A DNA stretch of 19,124 bases from the NCBI GenBank assembly GCA_005883235.1, contig VAYE01000157.1, forward strand, positions 1-19,124, in the 5' to 3' direction. Both the position numbers and the translations under genes were made by a program. The notes under the pieces are model-generated. The model worked only from the letters and a program-made list of their open reading frames with translations. It had not been told where the DNA came from and did no database searches. Below are positions 13,947 through 19,124 of this stretch, in pieces. The stretch's first letter is position 1, and each line of letters begins with the position of its first letter. The DNA comes from Actinomycetota bacterium. Lineage in GTDB: Bacteria; Actinomycetota; Thermoleophilia; Gaiellales; Gaiellaceae.

Positions 13947-14863
13947 GCTTGGCCAGGGCGGATCTGCTGCTGCTCGTGACCGTGTGCCTGTGGGGCTTCA
14001 ACTTCACGGTCACGAAGTACGTCCTCACGCACGGCTTCAAGCCGCTCGCGTACTCCTCGCTCCGCTACGGCGGCGCGGCGCTCCTCTTCTCCGGTCTCAC
14101 CTACCGGCTCGAGGGCCGGCTCTCGCTGCGCCGGCGCGACCTGCCGCTGCTCCTCCTCGCCGCCGGGGTCGGCATCTGGCTGAACCAGATCACCTACATG
14201 TACGCGGTGAAGCTGACGACCGCCACCACCGTCGCCCTCATCCTCGGGTCGACGCCGATCTTCGCGGCGCTGATCGCGCGGGCGTTCGGCCTCGAGCGGC
14301 TGTCGCGGATCTTCTGGATCGCGAGCGCCGTGTCGTTCGCGGGGGTCGCGCTCGTCGCGGTCGGCTCGGGCGGAGGGCTCTCGGGCGACGTCGGCGGTGA
14401 CCTGCTTGCGGTGGCTGCGGCAGCGACCTGGGCCGCGTACTCCGTCATCGTCGCGCCGCTGATGCGGAGCTACTCGCCGTACCAGATCAGCGCGTTCGTG
14501 CTCGTCGTCGGGTGGATCCCGCTCGTCGCCACCGGGGTCGGCCAGCTCCGGTCGCAGGATTGGGGCGCGGTCGGCTGGCTCGAGTGGGTCTGCCTCGGCT
14601 ACGCGCTTCTCGGCCCGCTCGTGCTGACGAACGTCCTCTGGTTCACGGCGATCGACCGGGTCGGTCCGTCGCGCGCGACACTCTTCGCCAATCTGCAGCC
14701 GTTCGTCGCGGCGATCTTCGCGCTCGCCATCCTCTCCGAGCGGATCACGCCGCTGCAGGTCGCAGGTGGTCTCGCGATCGGCGCCGGGATCGTCCTCTCC
14801 CGCGGGCGGAGGCCGCAACCGCAGGCTGAGGGGGTCCCCGCGACGAGGGCGGCGGCGCAGTGA
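13940..14863 (+). CDS. EamA-family (DMT) transporter
   Basis: Inner-membrane permease of 307 residues with ten predicted membrane segments in two EamA halves: first half LLLLVTVCLWGFNFTVTKYV (about residues 9-28) through LIARAFGLERL, second half LLAVAAAATWAAYSVIVAPL through ITPLQVAGGLAIGAGIVLS. The WGFNF-x-V-x-K and AAxxWAxYS patterns are typical of drug/metabolite exporters. ATG 13940 is chosen over the longer frame start at 13895 because the -10 box lies between them and because MRRLARADLLLL starts right at the first membrane segment. Its stop overlaps the next gene's GTG in GTGA, giving a two-gene export operon. Substrate is unknown. Confidence 0.88.
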   Translation: MRRLARADLLLLVTVCLWGFNFTVTKYVLTHGFKPLAYSSLRYGGAALLFSGLTYRLEGRLSLRRRDLPLLLLAAGVGIWLNQITYMYAVKLTTATTVALILGSTPIFAALIARAFGLERLSRIFWIASAVSFAGVALVAVGSGGGLSGDVGGDLLAVAAAATWAAYSVIVAPLMRSYSPYQISAFVLVVGWIPLVATGVGQLRSQDWGAVGWLEWVCLGYALLGPLVLTNVLWFTAIDRVGPSRATLFANLQPFVAAIFALAILSERITPLQVAGGLAIGAGIVLSRGRRPQPQAEGVPATRAAAQ

Positions 14864-16395
14864 CCGCGCGGCTGCGGGCGAAGCTCGCGAGCAAGCCGCC
14901 CGGCTACCGCTTCACCGTCGGGCGGATCCTCGCCATCTACTCCGGGCTGATGGTGACGCTCCTCCTCGCGGCCCTCGACCAGACGATCGTCGCGACGGCG
15001 CTCCCCAGGATCGTCGGCGACCTCGGCGGGCTCTCGAGCTATTCCTGGGTCTTCACGGCCTACCTGCTCGCGACGACCGTGACCGTGCCCCTGTACGGCA
15101 AGCTCGGCGACGTCTACGGGCGGCGGCCGCTCTTCTTCGTCGCGATCGGGCTCTTCCTCGCCGGCTCGGCGCTGTGCGGGCTGTCGTGGGGGATGCCGGA
15201 GCTGATCGTCTTCCGCGCGATCCAGGGCTTTGGCGCCGGCGGTCTCTTCCCGCTCTCGCTCGCTGTCGTCGGGAGCATCGTGCCGCCGCGCGACCGCGGC
15301 CGGTACCAGGGGCTGATCGGAGGCGTCTTCGCCGCGGCGTCGATCGCCGGGCCCGCGGTCGGCGGCTTCATCGTCGACCACGCGAGCTGGCGCTGGGTCT
15401 TCTACGTGAACCTGCCGGTCGGCGGGCTCGCGCTCTTCGTCATCTACCTGACCATGCCGAAGCGGGCGCCGCGGCGGGAGCACGCGATCGACTGGCTCGG
15501 CGCGGCGCTCCTGGCCGCCGGGACGACGGCGCTCCTGCTCGGGCTCGTCTGGGGCGGGCGGCAGTACGCGTGGAGCTCGGGGCACGTGCTCGGCGCGCTG
15601 CTGGCCTCGGTCGTCGCGCTCGCGTTCTTCGCCCGGGTGGAGCTCCGCGCGCCCGAGACGATCCTGCCGTTCGAGCTGTTGCGGAACAAGACGGTCGCGG
15701 CGAGCATCGTCTGCGTCGCCCTCGTCGGGATGGCGATGCTCGGCACGATCGCCTTCGTCCCGTTGTTCGTGCAGGGGGTGATCGGTACGTCGGCGACCTC
15801 GTCGGGCGTGGTGCTGACGCCGTTCATGCTCGGCGCCGTCGGGACGAGCATCGTCTCGGGCCAGCTCGTCTCGCGGATCGGCCGCTACCGCCCGAACACG
15901 ATCATCGGGCCGATCGTGCTCGGGATCGGGATGTTCCTGCTCTACCGGATGGGGCCCGACACGACGAACGGCGTCGCTGCGCGGAACATGGTCATCGCCG
16001 GCATCGGGTTGGGCGCGATGATGCAGATGTTCGTCCTGTCCGTGCAGAACTCGGTGCCGACGCGGCAGATGGGCTCGGCGACGGCCCTCACGCAGTTCTC
16101 GCGCTCGATCGGCGCCACCCTGGGCGTGACGCTGATGGGCGTGATCGTGAACCAGGGCCTGCCCGCCTCGGCGCGCGGCCACGAGCAGCTGTCGCACCGC
16201 CTGCCGCGCGCGTTGCGGGTGCAGCTCGCGGATGCGCTCCACCCTGCTTTCCTCGCGGCCGCGATCGTGTGCGGGATCGTCCTGCTCGTGTCGATCCTGT
16301 GGATCCGCGAGGTGCCGCTCCGGCGGGGGTTCGAAGACGTCGCGGTCGGCGACGAGGCCTCGCCGCAGCCGGGAACGCGCGCGGCCGCGAGCTAG
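14860..16395 (+). CDS. MFS transporter, DHA2 (EmrB/QacA) family
   Basis: Proton-driven multidrug-type exporter of 511 residues with 14 membrane segments, the normal DHA2 layout. Visible signatures: LDQTIVATALPRI in segment 1, SWVFTAYLLATTVTVPLYGKLGD plus YGRRPLF (motif A), FRAIQGFGAGGLFPL (motif B), GGVFAAASIAGPAVGGFIVD (motif C of antiporters) and WRWVFYVNLPVGG. The second half repeats the pattern, ending in ILWIREVPLRRGF. GTG 14860 overlaps the EamA stop by 4 nt. No regulator (TetR/MarR) lies next to it in this window, which is unusual for this family, so control may rest in the duplicated dyad upstream of the operon. Confidence 0.92.
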   Translation: MTARLRAKLASKPPGYRFTVGRILAIYSGLMVTLLLAALDQTIVATALPRIVGDLGGLSSYSWVFTAYLLATTVTVPLYGKLGDVYGRRPLFFVAIGLFLAGSALCGLSWGMPELIVFRAIQGFGAGGLFPLSLAVVGSIVPPRDRGRYQGLIGGVFAAASIAGPAVGGFIVDHASWRWVFYVNLPVGGLALFVIYLTMPKRAPRREHAIDWLGAALLAAGTTALLLGLVWGGRQYAWSSGHVLGALLASVVALAFFARVELRAPETILPFELLRNKTVAASIVCVALVGMAMLGTIAFVPLFVQGVIGTSATSSGVVLTPFMLGAVGTSIVSGQLVSRIGRYRPNTIIGPIVLGIGMFLLYRMGPDTTNGVAARNMVIAGIGLGAMMQMFVLSVQNSVPTRQMGSATALTQFSRSIGATLGVTLMGVIVNQGLPASARGHEQLSHRLPRALRVQLADALHPAFLAAAIVCGIVLLVSILWIREVPLRRGFEDVAVGDEASPQPGTRAAAS

Positions 16396-16410
16396 CGCCG
16401 TCGCCGGTCT

Positions 16411-16428
16411 CGTCACGTCTCCGTGACG
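16411..16428. terminator. Hairpin downstream of the DHA2 gene (weak terminator candidate)
   Basis: CGTCACG-TCTC-CGTGACG forms a 7-bp stem with a 4-nt loop starting 16 nt after the DHA2 stop. There is no T-run, so intrinsic termination is uncertain; it may belong with the repeat copy C that follows 9 nt later. Confidence 0.35.
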
Positions 16429-16437
16429 CCTCGGTCA

Positions 16438-16452
16438 CGGTGTCTGACACCG
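16438..16452. repeat. Palindromic intergenic repeat, copy C
   Basis: CGGTGTCTGACACCG, identical to copies A and B. It lies in the 194-bp gap between the DHA2 gene and HPPD and is followed by GGGACAGGG rather than the longer shared flank. Confidence 0.7.
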
Positions 16453-16514
16453 GGACAGGGTCACGCAACCGCCGTGGGGAAGCGCCCGCTCGCCGGCGCG
16501 TGCGCCTTTCGTGA

Positions 16515-16529
16515 CGGTGTCTGACACTG
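16515..16529. repeat. Palindromic intergenic repeat, copy D
   Basis: CGGTGTCTGACACTG, one base off the other copies, which breaks one arm pair. Its 3' flank (to about 16553) closely matches that of copy B. It lies 77 bp from copy C and about 60 bp before the HPPD start. Confidence 0.65.
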
Positions 16530-16577
16530 GGGCACGGCCCGGCGGGACGGGGCGCGGGTCATGGCCGTTGGCCGAAG

Positions 16578-16583
16578 TAAGAT
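16578..16583 (+). promoter_or_regulatory. -10 box TAAGAT for leaderless HPPD
   Basis: TAAGAT ends exactly 6 nt before GTG 16590, so +1 should coincide with the start codon. The TAA of the box is also an in-frame stop, which excludes any longer HPPD from upstream DNA. Confidence 0.6.
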
Positions 16584-16589
16584 CCGACT

Positions 16590-17573
16590 GTGAGCGCGAC
16601 CGACTTCATGCCGTTCGACCGCGCCTCGTACGTGCTCGAGCAGAACGACGTCCGCCTCGTCATCACGAGCGCTCTGCGCGAGGACCACGAGATCTCGAGG
16701 CACGTCTGCCGGCACGGCGACGGCGTCAAGGACATCGCGCTCGCCGTCCCGGACGCCGCCGGGGCGTACCGGCAGGCGGTGCAGCGCGGCGCCCGCGGCG
16801 TCGTCGAGCCGCACCGACGCGAGGACGAGCACGGCCGCGTCGAGCTCTCGGCGATCGGCATCTACGGCGACACGGTCCACTCGTTCGTCGACCGCGCGGA
16901 GTACCACGGCCCGTTCATGCCCGGCTACGTCTCGATCTCGGACAACGGCCACCGCGGCGCGGGCGTCGGTCTCCAGAACATCGACCACTGCGTCGGCAAC
17001 GTGGAGCTCGGCCGGATGGACGAGTGGGTCGGCTTCTACGAGCGCGTGATGGGCTTCAAGGAGATGATCCACTTCTCCGACGAGGACATCTCGACCGAGT
17101 ACTCGGCGCTCATGTCGAAGGTGATGTTCGGCGGCGAGGGCAAGATCAAGTTCCCGCTCAACGAGCCTGCCGAGGGGAAGCGGAAGAGCCAGATCGAGGA
17201 GTACCTCGACTTCTACGGCGGGCCGGGCGTGCAGCACGTCGCGCTCGCGACGACCGACATCGTGCAGACCGTCGAGGCGCTGCAGGAGCGCGGCGTCCTC
17301 TTCCTCGAGACGCCCGAGGCCTACTACGAGGACGTGGGCGACCGCGTCGGCGAGATCGACGAGTCGTACGAGGACCTCCGCCGCCTCGGCATCCTCGCCG
17401 ACCGCGACGACGACGGCTACCTGCTGCAGATCTTCACGAAGACGGCGCAGGATCGGCCCACGCTCTTCTTCGAGGTGATCGAGCGCCACGGCGCGCGCGG
17501 CTTCGGGGACGGCAACTTCAAGGCCCTCTTCGAAGCGATCGAGCGCGAGCAGGCGCTGCGCGGAAACCTCTAG
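16590..17573 (+). CDS. hppD: 4-hydroxyphenylpyruvate dioxygenase with shortened N-terminus
   Basis: Fe(II) dioxygenase turning 4-hydroxyphenylpyruvate into homogentisate in tyrosine breakdown. It has 327 residues against about 350-380 usual. The catalytic C-terminal VOC half is complete: iron ligands His133 (GLQNIDHCVGNV), His216 (GPGVQHVALAT) and Glu295 (TLFFEVIER), plus GYLLQIFTK and the C-terminal RGFGDGNFKALFEAIE helix. The N-terminal half begins MSATDFMPFDRASYVLEQND. In relatives the DRASYVLEQ-like strand comes about 45 residues after the start, preceded by a VEF-x-VGNAKQAA-x-YY helix that is absent here. MSATDFMP itself resembles a normal HPPD start, so an in-frame internal deletion is likely. 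Iron binding looks intact; folding of the first domain is doubtful. GTG 16590 follows TAAGAT by 6 nt. Confidence 0.88.
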   Translation: MSATDFMPFDRASYVLEQNDVRLVITSALREDHEISRHVCRHGDGVKDIALAVPDAAGAYRQAVQRGARGVVEPHRREDEHGRVELSAIGIYGDTVHSFVDRAEYHGPFMPGYVSISDNGHRGAGVGLQNIDHCVGNVELGRMDEWVGFYERVMGFKEMIHFSDEDISTEYSALMSKVMFGGEGKIKFPLNEPAEGKRKSQIEEYLDFYGGPGVQHVALATTDIVQTVEALQERGVLFLETPEAYYEDVGDRVGEIDESYEDLRRLGILADRDDDGYLLQIFTKTAQDRPTLFFEVIERHGARGFGDGNFKALFEAIEREQALRGNL

Positions 17574-17614
17574 GGCGGCCGCCCCCCCGAGAGGAGGAGC
17601 GGCGGATCGCCCGA

Positions 17615-18610
17615 ATGAGGGCTAGGCTGTCGTACCTCGACCCGCCGATGGCGGGTTACGTGCTTTTGGGCTCACGCCGTTCCCTTTCAATTGGCCTGCC
17701 GCTCGCGATTGCGCTTGCGACCGTGGCCGGCTTCGCCGTCGTCGCTCACCAGACTGGAGCGACGGTCCTCCACGCCGCCACGACGCCCAACTGGTTCCTC
17801 CTCGGTGCGGCCTTGGCGATCTCCGCGGGCGTCCAGCCGCTCAGGGCCTGGGCGTGGTCGTCGACGCTCCGCTCCCCAGTCGGCTTCCGAGCCGTCTACA
17901 CGGCGAGCGCGGTCGGCTCGTTCCTCGACACCGTTCTCCCGGGGCGGCTCGGCGAGGGCTCGAAGGTCGCCGTCCTGAAGATCTCGTCCGGCAAGCACTG
18001 GCCCGGCCTGCCACGCGCCGGCGGGAGCCTCCTCTGCGCCCACCTCGTCGAGATGATCGCGTTCGCGCTCGTCGGCGCCGTCTCGGCGTTCTTCCTGCCG
18101 CTGCCCACCTGGGCGCGCTGGACCGTGGTCGTCGGCCTCGCCGCAGCCTCCGCGGGGCTCGCGCTCGCCGGCGTCCTGCACCGGCGCCTCGGCCGGCGCC
18201 TGCCGCGCTCGATCGACGCCTTCTTCGCGGGCGCCGCGGCCCCGCCGCGGATCGTCGCGCGGGCGCTCCTGATCCTGCTCTTCACGTGGATCGCGCGGGG
18301 CGTCGGCGTCTACCTGCTCCTCCACGCACTCCACCTCGACGTGAGCGTCCGCGCGGCGCTCCTCTACATGCTCGTCACGGGCCTCGCGAACACGGCGCCG
18401 ATCCTGCCCGGGAACGCCGGCGTCTACCAGGGGGCCGCACTCGGAGCGCTCGCGATCGTCCACAAGGCCGGAGCGCACGCCGTCGCGATGAGCCTCCTCG
18501 CGCCGGTCGTCGTCAGCGTCGCCGCCGCGGCTGCCGCGCTCGTCGGGCTCGCCCTGTACGGGCGGCGCTTCGTCGACCTCTCCCGGGCGGCGCTACAGTT
18601 CGGCGCCTGA
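17615..18610 (+). CDS. Flippase-like membrane protein (UPF0104), second paralogue
   Basis: Polytopic membrane protein of 331 residues from ATG 17615, with about eight hydrophobic segments beginning LSIGLPLAIALATVAGFAVV. It shares the family signatures of the protein at 1786-2847: VLPGRLGEGSKVAVLK and APILPGNAGVYQGAALGAL. The start is uncertain. ATG 17615 has AGGAGGAG 15 nt upstream, which is rather far. ATG 17648 lies 19 nt after a TAGGCT box (17623-17628) and would be the choice if transcription starts there. GTG 17660 is a third option. All leave the first membrane segment intact. It follows HPPD by 41 nt. No glycosyltransferase lies beside this copy, unlike the first. Confidence 0.82.
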   Translation: MRARLSYLDPPMAGYVLLGSRRSLSIGLPLAIALATVAGFAVVAHQTGATVLHAATTPNWFLLGAALAISAGVQPLRAWAWSSTLRSPVGFRAVYTASAVGSFLDTVLPGRLGEGSKVAVLKISSGKHWPGLPRAGGSLLCAHLVEMIAFALVGAVSAFFLPLPTWARWTVVVGLAAASAGLALAGVLHRRLGRRLPRSIDAFFAGAAAPPRIVARALLILLFTWIARGVGVYLLLHALHLDVSVRAALLYMLVTGLANTAPILPGNAGVYQGAALGALAIVHKAGAHAVAMSLLAPVVVSVAAAAAALVGLALYGRRFVDLSRAALQFGA

Positions 18611-18621
18611 GCGCCGGCTAC

Positions 18622-18870
18622 CTCTCAGCGCCAGTCCGCCAAGCCGCCTCCCTCCGCGATACCGATCGCCGCCCGTGGCCGCTTCCGCCCGGCCCCTGGC
18701 GCATGGGCCAGACGTGGGAGAACCTCCTCTTCGCCCATTGGCCCGTGGATCCCGACGCGCACACGATGACTCCCGAAGGGCTCGAGCTCGCTCACGACGA
18801 GCCGCTCCTGTACTTCACGCGCGCCCAGCACGTCGTGATCTGGCCGCTGAAGCGGGTTTCGGCCTCGTAA
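18622..18870 (+). pseudogene. DUF2071 (YqjF-like) gene remnant with internal deletion
   Basis: The frame reads SAPVRQAASLRDTDRRPWPL, then PPGPWRMGQTWENLLFAHWP, then PEGLELAHDEPLLYFTRAQH and VVIWPLKRVSAS. The first 45 or so residues match the usual start of DUF2071 proteins (HRPWPLP..PW.M.QTW..LLFAHWPV...PEGLEL). The last 20 match their usual end (EPLLHF.R..DV.VW.P.R). Around 170 residues that normally lie between are missing, without a frameshift. No ATG/GTG exists at the expected start (a CTC stands near 18622); the first ATG is 18703, giving 55 residues. It is therefore probably non-functional, or a very small relic product. Family matching is from memory and needs alignment. Confidence 0.65.
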
Positions 18871-18956
18871 GAGGAACGTAAAGACGCGATTGGGCTGCCG
18901 CGAAACCGGGGAGAATGTCGGCGTAGCCGCCTCTCCGCGATTCGACGGCTACGAAA

Positions 18957-18962
18957 GGGGAG
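18957..18962 (+). promoter_or_regulatory. Shine-Dalgarno GGGGAG before the secreted-protein gene
   Basis: GGGGAG ends 5 nt before ATG 18968. The gap from 18871 to 18967 otherwise shows no convincing promoter; unlike its neighbours this gene evidently has a leader of some length. Confidence 0.7.
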
Positions 18963-18967
18963 TTCTG

Positions 18968-19124
18968 ATGAAACGCCTATTCGTCCTCGCGACGCTCGTC
19001 TTCGGGCTGCTCGCCTTGGCGGCGACCGGCTTCGCGGATCCGGGCGGCAAGGGGAAGTCCAAGAAGGTGAGTCGGCTCACGTTCTCGATCGTCGTGACCG
19101 ACAACGGCTCGTGGGGCAGCCCGT
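18968..19124 (+). CDS. Secreted protein, 3'-truncated by window edge
   Basis: Only the first 52 residues are visible. They form a clear Sec signal peptide, MKRLFVLATLVFGLLALAAT followed by GFADPGG, with probable cleavage after Ala23. A Lys-rich patch (GKGKSKK) then leads to the start of a beta-like segment, RLTFSIVVTDNGSWG. The function cannot be told from this part. The start is supported by a strong Shine-Dalgarno. Confidence 0.75.
   Translation, partial: MKRLFVLATLVFGLLALAATGFADPGGKGKSKKVSRLTFSIVVTDNGSWGSP

Noticed and set aside
14599..16416. 605-codon minus-strand frame opposite the DHA2 transporter
   Set aside because: Charged low-complexity shadow; the plus strand carries unmistakable MFS motifs.
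9984..16529. The GGTGTC-T-GACACC repeats as a CRISPR array or transposon ends
   Set aside because: Only two copies per site, unequal spacing (100 and 77 bp), and no cas or transposase gene nearby; a dispersed REP-like element fits better.
16461..17489. 342-codon minus-strand frame opposite HPPD
   Set aside because: Val/Asp/His/Leu-rich shadow of the HPPD codons; all iron-ligand motifs are on the plus strand.
1..19124. tRNA, rRNA, riboswitch, integrase or attachment site
   Set aside because: Reading by eye found no cloverleaf, rRNA segment, known riboswitch core or integrase-like frame; a covariance-model scan would be decisive for small RNAs.

Overview
The window is very GC-rich and densely coded, with GTG and TTG starts, 1-4 nt stop/start overlaps and little intergenic DNA. 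Protein content (PimA-like glycosyltransferase, UPF0104 flippase-like proteins, compact glycerate kinase, FabL, HPPD, PRODH, DHA2 transporter) and promoter style fit a high-GC actinomycete, most likely of the Thermoleophilia (Gaiellales/Solirubrobacterales) kind. That placement is inference; the window contains no rRNA or marker gene that would settle it.

Layout. 1-3763 (+): 3' part of a peptidase E gene, a GT4 glycosyltransferase, a flippase-like membrane protein and a glycerate kinase, tightly packed as one likely operon. 3760-5114 (-): xseB and xseA, overlapping. 5167-6090 (+): a secreted beta-propeller-like protein. 5876-9015 (-): a UbiE/MenG-like methyltransferase, a small multi-spanning membrane protein, a membrane-anchored coiled-coil protein and a small conserved-looking protein. 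9038-9937 (+): two short uncharacterised genes. 10148-11071 (+): proline dehydrogenase. 11017-13662 (-): a small ORF, fabL, a methyltransferase and an exported esterase, coupled by overlaps. 13940-16395 (+): EamA and DHA2 transporters, overlapping by 4 nt. 16590-18610 (+): an HPPD with a shortened N-terminus and a second flippase-like protein. 18622-18870: a collapsed DUF2071 gene. 18968-end (+): start of a secreted protein.

No RNA gene, CRISPR array, insertion sequence, phage or recognisable defence system is visible, and I do not see a complete new system. The most interesting signals are in control regions and rearrangements: (a) -10 boxes of the form TANNNT placed 6-7 nt before the start codon at several genes, implying leaderless mRNAs; (b) a divergent promoter at 9015/9038 whose two -10 boxes overlap; (c) a 133-bp tandem duplication that copies the promoter, a structured dyad and the start codon of the EamA gene; (d) four copies of a GGTGTC-T-GACACC palindromic repeat, in two pairs, each pair just upstream of a catabolic gene; (e) two genes, HPPD and DUF2071, that look as if they suffered in-frame internal deletions.

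How the genes may work together: the first operon suggests glycolipid or lipoglycan assembly (sugar transfer plus membrane translocation). PRODH and HPPD belong to proline and tyrosine catabolism. The EamA/DHA2 pair is an export module. The MenG-like gene with its membrane-protein partner hints at quinone or isoprenoid modification. These groupings rest on gene order and family knowledge, not on direct evidence.
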